The notes: generated from the sequence alone by a model not told the origin. Counted from the stretch's first letter, positions 18,129-27,108 are shown. The stretch is 64,000 nucleotides of DNA from Phycisphaerales bacterium (GCA_016710275.1 JADJXS010000001.1:3720001-3784000); one strand, 5' to 3'. A program made the numbers and translations.

Positions 18129-20357
18129 CTACGGCTGGGCAAACAGGCGGTACGAAACCACCGGCGACCCCGGCTCGGCGTTCAACGCCATCCCGCCGTA
18201 AACCGTGACCGCATCAACCTTTCCACTCACTGCGGGCATCGTCGTCGCAACCACGAAACGACCCGCCGACGCCGACCACTCCCACGCCTCTACGCCCAGC
18301 GTCGAACGCGCCAGGAAGAACCGCGAGCCGTCTGAAGCCATCCCCGCCGCGGAAAAATTCTCTCGCTGAATTTCCTGCGGAAAATTCGGCGATGCAACGT
18401 TGAAAACCACCACCTTGTTGTCCGTGCCGACGAACAGGTGCGACCCCCCGAAGACCAAGCGCTGCGCCGACTCGAGCGACGGAACCGCACCGACGCCGAT
18501 CTCCTGCGGCGTACTGCGATTCGCAATGCTCATCATGCGCACGCCGCCCGTTCCATCCGCGACCGCCAGCAGGCCGCGCGCCTCATCCATCGCCACCGCC
18601 CGGGCTGAGCCGGGCGTATCAATGAATCGCACGAACACCGGCGCACCACTGCGCAGATCCACAACGCCCACGCCGTTCGCGAAGGACGCGGTGTACGCGA
18701 AACCGTCGCTCGTGACTTCGACATCACGGCAGGAAAGCGTGCTCAGCGTGCCCGTCACAACCGGCGCTGCGGGGTTCCGCAGATCGACCACGCGCAGCCC
18801 GCTGGTGCTCGCCAGATAAGCGACCTGACCGCGCACCCGAACACCCATCCCCGAAGCGGGAACCTGGCCCGCCACGCGCGGATTGGCCGGATCAGTCGTA
18901 TCGACCACCAGCGCCGCCCCGGTCATGCTGGCGACCACCGCCGTGCTGCCGTTCGTCGCAACGCCCGCACGATCACTGCGATCCGAGCGCAGCTCCGACG
19001 CGACCGTGAAAACCGTCCCCGAACCGACGAGCCGGCGAACCAGAATCCCGTTGGCGATGAACAGGTCGCTGCCGCGCGGTCGCGCATCCACCACGCCCGC
19101 CGACGTCATCCCCGTGATCGGCGTGGCCGGATTGGAGACATCCACGAGCGTGAACGCACTCTCCGTGAACGCCGCGATGCTGTTGCCCGCAAAGGCGCAC
19201 TTGTACGCCTGAAGCGTCGAGGACGCATTCGACACCCACACCGGCGCCGACGGATTGGCGATGCTGTAGAACGAAAGCCCCGCGCCCGCGTTCGTCCGCG
19301 CCGCCGCCAGCAGCGTGCCCGACGCATTCACGGCGCAGCCGAACCAGTAGCCCGAACCGTTGATCGGCGACAGCTCCCGCGGCAGCGCCTGCGACACGTC
19401 CAGCACGCGCAGCGACGTGCTCGACGGCACATAGGCCACCGCCGCCGTCGGGTGAAACGCGATGTCCTGCGCCAGCCCGCTCAGCGACGCCACCAGCGCC
19501 GGGGCATGCGGACTGCTCATGTCAACGACACGCAGCCCGTAGGACCCGCTCGCCAGGTACAGCAGCGAACCGCGCATCCCGGCGCGAAGCGCCGTGAAGG
19601 GAACCTGTGCCACCACCCGCGGATTCGCCTCGTTCGAGAAATCCACCACGCGCCCGGCGTGACCATCCGAGATCGTCACCCCGTAATGGCCGTAGGCCAC
19701 CACGCCCTTGGCCGGCGACGGCTCATTCTGCGCACCGATGATCCGCCAGGCGTTGTTCTGCGAAATGTCCAGCACCAGCAGACCCAGGTCCGCTGACGCC
19801 GCCAGCGCACGCGTGCTGCTCAGCGGCACGATGCTGCGCACGTCGCCCAGACCCGGTGCAAACCCGAGCCGCGTCGGATCAAGCTGATCGACCGGCGGAG
19901 GCGGAACCACCGGCGCAACCGCGACCGTCTTCGTCGAGACGCGCGCCACCAGCCCGTAGTCCACCGTCTGAAGCGTGACCACGAACGAGCCGGCCCCGCT
20001 GTATGCCTTGTCCACCTGCCGGCCCGATGCCGACGTGCCGTCCCCGAAAGTCCAGTAATACGACATGACGACGTGCGTCGGATCTTCCGCCCCGAACGTA
20101 ACGACGTCGCCCACGCGCGGCGACGGATTCGAGTACCAGAAATCCCCCGTCGCCCCCTGCTGCGGCCGATTCCCGAAGCCGCCGTACGACCGCCCCGTAA
20201 ACGCGTTCGGCAACTCCCGACCCGTCGTCGGCTCCTCCGCCAGCACCAGAGCTGGAGCCATCAGCCCCAGGACCCCGCAACCGACGACCAGCGCCGACCG
20301 CATCCGCCCGACGCGACCCGGCGGCGCGCCCCCGCTTCGCAGATTATCCGACCTCAT
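18129..20357 (-). CDS. Secreted PKD-domain protein with LVIVD-type beta-propeller repeats
   Basis: About 742 residues. The start chosen is ATG 20357, with GGAGGG 6 bases upstream; an in-frame TTG at 20363 lies too close to that site. The N-terminus has a basic segment and the hydrophobic stretch SALVVGCGVLGLMAPALVLA (signal peptide). A PKD-like domain follows (VGDVVTFGAEDP, YYWTFGDGT, SFVVTL). The remaining 550 residues are repeats with the LVIVD pattern, such as LRVVDMSSPHAPALVASL, LRVVDLRNPAAPVVTGTL and TLVDVSNPATPI, which fold into a propeller-like structure. It is a surface or periplasmic protein that probably binds a partner or polymer; the ligand is unknown. It has its own terminator and is monocistronic. 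Confidence 0.85.
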   Translation of the reverse strand: MRSDNLRSGGAPPGRVGRMRSALVVGCGVLGLMAPALVLAEEPTTGRELPNAFTGRSYGGFGNRPQQGATGDFWYSNPSPRVGDVVTFGAEDPTHVVMSYYWTFGDGTSASGRQVDKAYSGAGSFVVTLQTVDYGLVARVSTKTVAVAPVVPPPPVDQLDPTRLGFAPGLGDVRSIVPLSSTRALAASADLGLLVLDISQNNAWRIIGAQNEPSPAKGVVAYGHYGVTISDGHAGRVVDFSNEANPRVVAQVPFTALRAGMRGSLLYLASGSYGLRVVDMSSPHAPALVASLSGLAQDIAFHPTAAVAYVPSSTSLRVLDVSQALPRELSPINGSGYWFGCAVNASGTLLAAARTNAGAGLSFYSIANPSAPVWVSNASSTLQAYKCAFAGNSIAAFTESAFTLVDVSNPATPITGMTSAGVVDARPRGSDLFIANGILVRRLVGSGTVFTVASELRSDRSDRAGVATNGSTAVVASMTGAALVVDTTDPANPRVAGQVPASGMGVRVRGQVAYLASTSGLRVVDLRNPAAPVVTGTLSTLSCRDVEVTSDGFAYTASFANGVGVVDLRSGAPVFVRFIDTPGSARAVAMDEARGLLAVADGTGGVRMMSIANRSTPQEIGVGAVPSLESAQRLVFGGSHLFVGTDNKVVVFNVASPNFPQEIQRENFSAAGMASDGSRFFLARSTLGVEAWEWSASAGRFVVATTMPAVSGKVDAVTVYGGMALNAEPGSPVVSYRLFAQP

Positions 20358-20952
20358 GCGCAACCCTCCGCTCCTGCGATCTCGGGTTGCGGGCAGTCAT
20401 GCGACCGCCTCGTAATCAGGATCCTGGTCCCAGGCCGTCCGGCGGGAGCCAACCGCTCACCCGCCGAATTCCGCAACCCCCCCATTGGCCACCGTGCGCT
20501 GTGCCCCCCACGAAGATGGGGCAGGGAGAAGCGCGCAGCCACCAATCGGTGACTGAAGCTTGCGAAGCTTTTGGTCGATGAGCCGCGGAACCTGGGCAAT
20601 TTCGTGCGCCTGCCTTCCCGCTCCTGCACTGCGACTGCACATTTCCGGGCGTGCGTACAGCCAACCGGCCGACGATTCAGCTTTGGCAACACCGGAACGC
20701 CTCCGGGGAAATCGCGGGACAGCGCTCCCGCGCCGGAGGTTCAGAGACGCAACTGCGCATTATGAGACGAATTCAAGCGGGAGTCAACAATAAACTCCGC
20801 CTCGTCGCTGCGCCGCTGCGCTCTCTCCGGCATCCCATTGTCGGCAGGCGACGCCGGCTGTTGCGGATTCTCGCCATGTGCAAACCGGAAATTTCTGCTC
20901 AAGAGACCGGAAATGGCGCGCAAGCACCGTCCTGGCTTGAGCCTCGGGCCTG
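20358..20952. other. Intergenic region between the LVIVD protein and fliS
   Basis: About 595 bases without a convincing gene. Several open frames of 60-110 codons exist on both strands, but they have biased Arg/Pro composition, no ribosome site and no family features. A small palindrome (AAGCTT-GCG-AAGCTT, near 20557-20571) is visible. The region should contain the promoter of the LVIVD gene on its left side. Confidence 0.4.
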
Positions 20953-21456
20953 TCACCCCTCGGCGGAGAATCCACTGACGACGGCCGGTGAGGCGGTCGC
21001 GTCGCTCCCCACGGCCTGCGGTCGGGCGGACTTATCGGCCGTCGAAACCGCGGCAGCCGGGATCGGCACCTTCGACGCCACTTCGCCGACCTTGCGAGTG
21101 ATCAGCACCCACGTCTCGCGCTGGTGCTTGAGGATTCGCAGCGCATCCTCGACGGCCCCGACGTCCTTGTGCAGATTGGCGTCGATCAGCCGGCGATAAA
21201 CAAAGTCCAGCACCGCCCGTATCTGGTCCACCAGCGCGGGATTCACGTCGCGGTTCAGGCCGTCCGTGATCTGCAGCACGATCCGCTGCGCCCGGTCCAG
21301 CGCGGTGTAGCTGGCGGCGATGTCCTTGGCGCGAATCGCATCGATCGCCTTGCTCGAGAATCGAATCGCCCCGTCAAAGAGCAGAATCTGCAGTTGCTCC
21401 GCACTGGCGGTGAGCACCGCGTTCTTCAGGTATTCCTGGGAGGCGTGGGTGTTCAT
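20953..21456 (-). CDS. fliS: Flagellar secretion chaperone FliS
   Basis: A 167-residue protein. The first 125 residues match FliS: a helical bundle with YLKNAVLTASAEQLQILLFDGAIRF (the A..EQL..LLYDGA pattern), then RAQRIVLQITDGLNRDVNP and LDFVYRRLIDANLHKD. FliS binds the C-terminal helix of flagellin in the cytoplasm and prevents early polymerisation before export. The last 40 residues, rich in Ala/Val/Pro, extend beyond the usual length (about 130) and look disordered. It lies 65 bases downstream of fliD on the same strand, the common fliD-fliS order. Confidence 0.93.
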   Translation of the reverse strand: MNTHASQEYLKNAVLTASAEQLQILLFDGAIRFSSKAIDAIRAKDIAASYTALDRAQRIVLQITDGLNRDVNPALVDQIRAVLDFVYRRLIDANLHKDVGAVEDALRILKHQRETWVLITRKVGEVASKVPIPAAAVSTADKSARPQAVGSDATASPAVVSGFSAEG

Positions 21457-21521
21457 GCCGGTTGTATCGGTCCGCCGAGTCGCCCTCAGAAGTAAGCACC
21501 CGACCCGCGACGCGGGTTGAA

Positions 21522-24500
21522 TCAGCGTCGCGTCGGCGCGCTGATCGACGAGATGCTGCCCAGCGCCGTTTGTTGCGCCTGCAGCCCGGAAATCGCCTGC
21601 TCCATCGCGCGGTATTGGCGCTCCAGCCGCTGCCGCCGCCGCGCCAGCAGCTCGTTGAGCGACGTGATCCGCTCCGTGAGCTGCGTCTTCTGCGTGTCGA
21701 GCGCCTTTTCCCGCCGCTTGAACAGCCCGCCGTCCTGCGTGATGCCCTCGAGTTCCTTCTTCAGCTTCGCCGCTGCGCCGGTCTCGGCGGTCGTGAAGAA
21801 AGACGTCACCTGCTCGGGATTCGCGTCATACGCCTGCTTGAAGCGCGCCTCGTCAAACGTGATCGCGCCGGCCTCTCCCAGCCGGATTCCGACCTGCGAG
21901 AGGCGCGTCAGCGCGCCCGTGCCGCCGATCACGCCGGTCACCAGCCGCGCCAGCCGGCTCTGCGCAATCTGGATCGTGCTGTCCCCCAGCAGCGGCCCGG
22001 CCTGCGACGTCTGCTGGTTGAACGCGGACAGCTCCTTGATGCGCTTCACCACGTCGTTGTAATCCGTGACGAACCCCTTGAGCGCGGTCATCACGTTGTC
22101 GAGATTGCGATCCACCGTGACGGTCACCGGATCGGTCGAGACGCCCGAGAGCGTCAGCGTGACGCCGTTGACGACGTTGGTGATCGTGTTCGTTCCGCTG
22201 GTCACCAGCACGCCGCCGCCGTCGGCTCCCGCGCCGACCAGCACGCGCGCATCGGCGGCCCGGCTCAGCGTGCTGAAATCCAGCCCCAGCTCGCCGCCGT
22301 CGATGATCAACTCGCCGCCCGCCCCCGACTGCCGCGCGGCGATGCTGAGCCGGAATGGGTTGATTCCCGATCCGTCGTTGAGCAGCGTGGCTTGTGCGAT
22401 CGAGGAGCGCTCATTGATGCGCCGGACAATCGAATCCAGCGTGTCCGACGCACCGGCGGTGATCGTCAGTTCGAACGATCCGTCGATCCGCGTGCCGCTC
22501 GCCGGGCCGAGCAGGTTCAGGTCGCGGGCCGTCGCGCCGCCCGATTCCTCCACCCGCAGCGCTCCCGCGCCCCCGGCGGAATCCTCCAGCAGCAGCCCGT
22601 CGCCGGTGTCGTTGATCCGCGCCCGCGCACCGGTCGGATTGGAGTTGATCGCGCGGATCACGTCGCCCAGCGTTTTCGCCGAAGCCGGGATGTCCACCGT
22701 CGCGACCGCCCCGGCCGAATCGGTGATCCGGAATCGCCCCGCCCCGACACCCCGGCCGGCGTTGAGCGTCGCCAGCGCCGTGTTCTCATTGATGTACTGC
22801 CGCTGCAGATTGGCGCCGCGCACCACGCCGCCGACCGCCGAAGAACTCAATCCGGTAATCGCGGCAAACTGCCCGCTCACGTCTTCCGCACTGATAGCCG
22901 CCGCGCTTCCGTCGATGTTGGCCAGCTGAACGCGCGTGCCGCTCGACGCGATCGATGCCCGCACGCCGATCGACTCCGCCGCCGCATTGATCCGCGACAG
23001 CGCCTCGTCGAGCGTCGTCGTGCCGCGCAGGTCCACCTCGACCGCTCCACCCGCCCCGCTCACGCGCAGAGTCCCCAGCGCGATCCCGCGCCCGCCGTTG
23101 AGCGAACCCAGCAGCGTCGTGTTCACCCCGCCGACGATCCGCCCGCCCACCACCGCGTTGTCCGAGTCGTGATCCCCGGCGCGCAGCCCCAGGTCCGCCA
23201 GCGCCTGCGAGTCGCCGATCCGCTCCAGCAGCACGCGCCCGGTGGTCCCATCCGACGCGTCGCGCAGCGTCAGGCGCGTCGGGTCGTTCAGGTCGAGCGT
23301 CGCCGTGACCGAGCCGTCGTTCCCGGCGGCGAAGTTCACCGCGCGGATTACGTCGCCCAGCGTGTCCACGGACAGGATCGTCCGGCCGTCGATCCGCCCG
23401 GAGTCCGGGTTGCCGGCGATGCCCAGGTCGCGAGCCGCATTGCCGCTGACGTCCTCAATCTTCAGCGCCCCGGTTGTCGCGCCGCTGGTGTCGGTCACGA
23501 TCAGGCGCCCGGCGTTGAGCACCACGCTCACCCGCGCACCGGAGCTTTCGATCGCACGCTGCACGTCGCCGATGGTCCGCGCTGCGGAAAGATCGACCGT
23601 GGTCACGTCGCCGCGGCGGTTGGTGATTCGGATTTCGCCCGCATCGACGCCCCGGCCGCCGTTGAGGCGCTCAAGCCGCGTGCTGTCCACCAGCAGCCCG
23701 CTCAGGTCCACGCCGAACTGTGAACCGGCGCTGTTGGTGATCCGAAAGTCCCCGCCGGCCGCCGCACGACGTACGCCTCGGCCGTCATTCAACCCCGACA
23801 GCGGCGAGCGTTCCTGCAGGCGGGCCAGCGACCGGCCGGTCAATGTGCCCGTGGCACTGCCCGACAGTCCCAGGTCGGCGGCGCTGCGGCCGCCATCCAG
23901 CTCGCGCACCCTCACCACACCGCCGCTGCGCTCAGTCAGCACCAGCGCTTCATTCCGCACTTCCGCGCGGACGTTCAACCCGGCGCTGTTGATGCGGCTG
24001 ACCACGTCTTCGAGCGTGACCGCGTCGGCCAGCCGGATGTCGGCGGTCGCCCCGCCGGCGTCCTCGATCTGGAAGGAGCCGCGCTGCACCCCGGTGTAGC
24101 CGTTCAGTTCATCGAGCCGCGAGGTGCGATTGACCCGCGCCAGCGCGGATTCGAGCGTAAACGTCCCCGCGCCCAGCGGCGCGGATGCGTCGCGCACGCC
24201 GCTGCTGACAAGTTGATGGGTGGTGGCCAGCCCGCGCACGACGAATTGGTAGGCTCCGGGTGCGGCGCCCTCGGTGGTGGCGGCGTTCAGGATGGAGGCG
24301 TTGGAGGAGGCGGCGCGCGTCGAGCGGAATGCGGAGGCGGTGCTGACGGCGGAAATCCGCCCCAGCAGCGCCGAGACCCGCGCAGAAACCTCCAGGAAGG
24401 CCGTTCGTTGCGCGTCGATCTTGCCGATCCGCGTCTGCAGCAGGTCGCGCGGACGGGCCTCGATTCGCAGCAATCCGTCGATGATCGAGTTGATGTCCAG

Positions 24501-24539
24501 GCCGGACACCAGCCCGACGCCCGAAAACAGGGAGCCCAT
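21522..24539 (-). CDS. fliD: Flagellar hook-associated protein 2 (filament cap) FliD, enlarged
   Basis: A 1,005-residue protein. The N-terminal FliD domain has SGVGLVSGLDINSIIDGLLRIE and a hook-associated coiled helix; the C-terminal FliD domain includes VTVDRNLDNVMTALKGFVTDYND, GITQDGGLFKRRE and an end coiled coil with RYRAMEQAISGLQAQQ. FliD caps the growing filament and places flagellin subunits. Most FliD proteins have 400-700 residues. The extra length here comes from at least five copies of a flagellin_IN-like repeat, each with L..LN.GRG(V/I)..G..RI and then VDL......IGDV..AI. ATG 24539 has GGAGGAG upstream. No flagellin gene is in the window. Confidence 0.95.
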   Translation of the reverse strand: MGSLFSGVGLVSGLDINSIIDGLLRIEARPRDLLQTRIGKIDAQRTAFLEVSARVSALLGRISAVSTASAFRSTRAASSNASILNAATTEGAAPGAYQFVVRGLATTHQLVSSGVRDASAPLGAGTFTLESALARVNRTSRLDELNGYTGVQRGSFQIEDAGGATADIRLADAVTLEDVVSRINSAGLNVRAEVRNEALVLTERSGGVVRVRELDGGRSAADLGLSGSATGTLTGRSLARLQERSPLSGLNDGRGVRRAAAGGDFRITNSAGSQFGVDLSGLLVDSTRLERLNGGRGVDAGEIRITNRRGDVTTVDLSAARTIGDVQRAIESSGARVSVVLNAGRLIVTDTSGATTGALKIEDVSGNAARDLGIAGNPDSGRIDGRTILSVDTLGDVIRAVNFAAGNDGSVTATLDLNDPTRLTLRDASDGTTGRVLLERIGDSQALADLGLRAGDHDSDNAVVGGRIVGGVNTTLLGSLNGGRGIALGTLRVSGAGGAVEVDLRGTTTLDEALSRINAAAESIGVRASIASSGTRVQLANIDGSAAAISAEDVSGQFAAITGLSSSAVGGVVRGANLQRQYINENTALATLNAGRGVGAGRFRITDSAGAVATVDIPASAKTLGDVIRAINSNPTGARARINDTGDGLLLEDSAGGAGALRVEESGGATARDLNLLGPASGTRIDGSFELTITAGASDTLDSIVRRINERSSIAQATLLNDGSGINPFRLSIAARQSGAGGELIIDGGELGLDFSTLSRAADARVLVGAGADGGGVLVTSGTNTITNVVNGVTLTLSGVSTDPVTVTVDRNLDNVMTALKGFVTDYNDVVKRIKELSAFNQQTSQAGPLLGDSTIQIAQSRLARLVTGVIGGTGALTRLSQVGIRLGEAGAITFDEARFKQAYDANPEQVTSFFTTAETGAAAKLKKELEGITQDGGLFKRREKALDTQKTQLTERITSLNELLARRRQRLERQYRAMEQAISGLQAQQTALGSISSISAPTRR

Positions 24540-24567
24540 GGCGTCTCCTCCGCGGGGAAACGGTCGC

Positions 24568-24586
24568 TCGCGCAGTCACTGCGCGA
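24568..24586. promoter_or_regulatory. Perfect hairpin in the leader of fliD
   Basis: TCGCGCAG and CTGCGCGA form an 8-bp perfect stem with a 3-base loop, about 28-47 bases upstream of the fliD ATG. It could be an operator or an mRNA hairpin; no protein family is indicated. Confidence 0.3.
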
Positions 24587-24640
24587 CGGGCAGGGCGGCG
24601 CCGGCGCGCGGTGCGCTGCGCTCGCCGCTGCTATCGGTAG

Positions 24641-25072
24641 GGTTCAGGGCAACCTGTATGCCGAAGAGATGGGAACTCGGCGGAGGAACGGCAGTTTGCT
24701 GCGCTGACCGGCGACCGTAGCGGCCAAGTCAGGATCAACGGCGACCTGACCTCGACCGGCTCGGTCACGATCACGGGTGAGATGAGCGGCCACCTGGTCA
24801 TTGGCAATGCCCCGAACAGTCCCGTCGCCGGCCGCTTCAGCGGCCTGAATCAAATGGATCTGGCCGGCACGGTGACGCTCGGCACGCCCGCCAGCCCGCC
24901 GCAGGAATTCACCGGCGGCATCGATATCACCGGCGAACTGACCGGCACGCTGAAGACCGACCTCACGACCGCCGAAGCCGGCAAGACGGCCTACTACGAC
25001 CTGCGCTGCCTCAGCGCGCCCGGCGAAACGGGGCCGTGGAGCGAAATCGCGGCGGCGACGGTGGCGGCGTAG
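24641..25072 (+). pseudogene. Truncated remnant of a surface/beta-repeat protein gene
   Basis: An open frame ending in TAG at 25070-25072 reads like real protein from about 24680: AALTGDRSGQVRINGDL, then Gly/Thr-rich beta-strand repeats (GSVTITGEMSGHLVIG, GTVTLGTP, GGIDITGELTGTL) and a fibronectin-like end (TAYYDLRCLSAPGETGPWS). In frame it is blocked upstream by TAG at 24638. Just upstream, a different frame encodes VQGNLYAEEMGT, so a frameshift near 24675 is likely. No start codon with a ribosome site and no signal peptide is present. I take it as the 3' end of a once longer secreted-protein gene, truncated near 24640 next to the fliD promoter. Its stop abuts the vsr stop tail to tail. Confidence 0.5.
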
Positions 25073-25492
25073 TCACTCGGCTTGCGGCGGATCGAGAAAC
25101 GCACGAAGCCGCGACGCGAGTTTATCAACGGCGCGTAGTTGGCACTCCCACACGACAAGCACGCGCCAGCCTTGCCGGCGGAGCGCGCGGATATTCCTTT
25201 TGTCGCGCTCGCGGTTGCCCACGAGCTTGGTTTGCCAGAACGCACCGCGAGTGCGCGGCGTGACGCGCCCAAAACGGCAGGCGTGCCTGTGCCAGAAACA
25301 CCCATGCACGAACACGACGGAGCGCCGCGAGGCAAAGACCAGATCGGGCCGTCCGGGAAGCCCGCGCCCTTGCAGCCGGTACCTGTAATCCATCGCCGAC
25401 AGGACGCGCCGAACGATCAGCTCCGGGCCGGTGTTCTTTCCGCGTATGGCGGCCATACAGCGGGAGCGCTGCTCGGGCGTGAGAACGTCCAC
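25073..25492 (-). CDS. vsr: Very short patch repair (Vsr-type) mismatch endonuclease
   Basis: A 139-residue protein covering the whole Vsr fold: MAAIRGKNTGPELIVRRVL, YRYRLQGRGLPGRPDLVF, VVFVHGCFWHRHAC, FWQTKLVGNRERD and WRVLVVWECQL. The catalytic PD (PGRPDLVF) and the HGCFWHRH zinc/active-site segment are intact. Vsr nicks next to T:G mismatches made when 5-methylcytosine deaminates, and its genes usually accompany a C5-cytosine methyltransferase such as Dcm. Here GTG 25492 begins 2 bases after the stop of the EcoRII-type endonuclease gene, so the two were cotranscribed. No methyltransferase gene is present. It is the only undamaged gene of this island's DNA-cleavage cluster. Confidence 0.93.
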   Translation of the reverse strand: MDVLTPEQRSRCMAAIRGKNTGPELIVRRVLSAMDYRYRLQGRGLPGRPDLVFASRRSVVFVHGCFWHRHACRFGRVTPRTRGAFWQTKLVGNRERDKRNIRALRRQGWRVLVVWECQLRAVDKLASRLRAFLDPPQAE

Positions 25493-25494
25493 GA

Positions 25495-25923
25495 CTAAAC
25501 CTTCACCAGCGCCCGCGCCCAGTCGATGAACTCCGTTACCCGCACGAGCCTTACGCCATCGACTTTCGGATAATCCTTGTGCAACCCCTCGGGCACAATC
25601 AGTGTGACCTTCGCTTTGGTCATTTGCTTCAACTGCTTTTCGGAGATTCCCCGCTGCAACGTCAGAAGGTGCTTGCGCGCGATCCCCTCGCCCTCATTCA
25701 GCACCTGCCGCCAGCGATCCTTGCATGTGGTCTTGACGCCCAACATGCAGAGTCTGTCGCGTGGGTACTTCTTGTCGAGATACGCCTCAACGCCGGGAAT
25801 CAGAATGTCCGGTTCGCCTTCAACCTCAGCCGAGCGCGCCGAAAAGGGAATCTTCGCTTCGGTCAGAATGTGCTCGACGTGGTGTTCCAGCGACCATCCC
25901 GCGCGCGACTTTCGCCGATTCAT
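25495..25923 (-). pseudogene. EcoRII-type restriction endonuclease, catalytic C-terminal part (split by amber codon)
   Basis: 142 residues from ATG 25923 to TAG. They match the EcoRII C-terminal nuclease domain: NRRKSRAGWSLEHHVEHIL, then EPDILIPG and LGVKTTCKDRWRQVLNEGEG, KHLLTLQRGIS and VTLIVPEGLHKDYP. The PD...(V)K core with TTCKDRWRQ holds the catalytic residues of this PD-(D/E)XK family, which in EcoRII and PspGI cuts CCWGG. The ATG falls in the middle of the conserved start of this domain, and the 17 codons before it (reading RIKSVDDFLRTASSI just ahead) also look coding. They are in frame with the upstream 25975-26322 gene and separated from it only by one TAG (25975-25977). The two are best read as one broken gene of about 275 residues. 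Confidence 0.82.
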
Positions 25924-25974
25924 GATGCTGGACGCAGTTCGCAGGAAATCATCGACGGACTTGATCCGCGCCTG

Positions 25975-26322
25975 CTACGCGGCTTCGACGTTCACGGCCT
26001 GCTCGATTGCTGACTGAACCAACTCATCTAACGGCCCTTCGCCAAGTCGCACCCAGAGGGTCTCTGCAATGGCATCCCAAACGTCGTAAACATAGGGCAG
26101 GTCGCCTCCCCATTTCGCACCCCAGCCTCGCTTCACTCGATAGCGTTCCATGACTTCCCCCGCTTCGACGACTTGCACGAGGACGCCGATCCAGCCCCCG
26201 TATTCCTCGGTCAGGGCCTCGAATCGGGCGTCGTCCTCAGCAGAGTCCGATTGCACGCATCGAAGCGCGTCAGCGATTCCGGCGGCGTTGACGGCGACGG
26301 CGGCGGGATCGATCTTCGGCAT
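25975..26322 (-). pseudogene. N-terminal part of the EcoRII-type endonuclease, ending at an internal amber codon
   Basis: 115 residues from ATG 26322 (GGGAG 8-9 bases upstream) to TAG 25975-25977. It contains WGGDLPYVYDVWDAIAE and LGEGPLDELVQSAIEQAV. On its own I would not name it. However, the reading frame continues beyond the TAG without any other stop straight into the EcoRII nuclease domain, giving a total length close to single-domain CCWGG endonucleases such as PspGI (about 270 residues). I infer this is the specificity/N-terminal part of that enzyme and that TAG is a nonsense mutation. The alternative, a separate small gene that happens to be in frame, is less likely. Confidence 0.6.
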
Positions 26323-26342
26323 GGCTGATTCTCCCTTGGGCG

Positions 26343-27108
26343 CTACGCAACGAACACGTTGCGCCGGTGAAACTCCAGCATCTCCTGAGCGGGCTGAAAC
26401 CGTTCTGGCATGACGATCGGCGAACCCGCTCGGCTCTCGAACATCTCTTTGTAAATCGCTCGCGGCACTTCCGATTTGACCCGCTTGGATACTTGCAACT
26501 CGAACCGATCCGACAGCGTGATAAGCCCGCGATCAAATGCGGCGTCATGCAGCGCGTTCAGACACAACCCGTTGCGCGGATCGAGACGCAGGGTTGGATC
26601 ATGTGACCACGGAATGATATGACTGGCCCGAAGCAACGGCTCGCTGGTGATGCCGGTGATGCAGCACTTGCCGTCGTGCGCCGCGAGGACGGCCGCGCGA
26701 AAGAAATACTGGCCCCGGCGCTGCGTTGCCTCGCGTGTGACTTCTGTCGGACCCGTCGGCGCAATCATCGGGACTGAACGCTTGCGCGGGCCGCGCTCCA
26801 CGACGGGTGGCGGCTCCATGACAACTGCGTTGTCGGCCAGTATGTCCCACCGGCCGTAGAACTCTCGCCACACATCGCGATCGGCCGCCGACGTATTGCC
26901 CATTCCGCCCACACCGCGCCCGCGCACACTCCGGGTCAAGGCTCGCGAAGTTAACGAGCTTGAGCGCCACCGCCGACGGCGTGCGTTCGATCGTATGCGC
27001 CAGCGCGAGCACCGCCGGGTTGCGCGAGTGCATCTTCCCGAACGGAATCTGGCAGTAGAGCGCCAGCGTCTTCACGAGTTGGTCGCGGGTCCACGCGCGC
27101 CGTTGCAT
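26343..27108 (-). pseudogene. HNH endonuclease (restriction-type), frameshifted
   Basis: Two overlapping frames together give one HNH protein. The first runs from ATG 27108: RRAWTRDQLVKTLALYCQIPFGK, HSRNPAVLALA, and LKLVNFASLDPE. The second continues from about 26935: RGRGVGGMGNTSAADRDVWREFYG, RRGQYFFRAAVLAAHDGKC, SHIIPWSHDP, RLDPRNGLCLNALHDAAFDRGLI. The C-terminal half has the HNH pattern (SHI...H...N.L.L...H..FD) seen in many predicted restriction endonucleases. The change of frame lies in a G/C-rich stretch near 26935, where the family normally continues without a break. It is either a one-base indel that inactivates the gene or a sequence error. It is 20 bases upstream of the EcoRII-type gene. 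Confidence 0.75.

Noticed and set aside
20354..20692. A 112-codon minus-strand open frame upstream of the LVIVD gene
   Set aside because: Overlaps the start of a supported gene, is Arg-rich and shows no family or ribosome site.
21462..23723. A 753-codon plus-strand open frame opposite fliD
   Set aside because: Antisense of fliD; composition dominated by Arg, Ala, Pro and no motif.
24625..24640. A sigma-28-like -10 sequence (CCGATAG) upstream of fliD
   Set aside because: No matching TAAA element at the right spacing; too weak to call.
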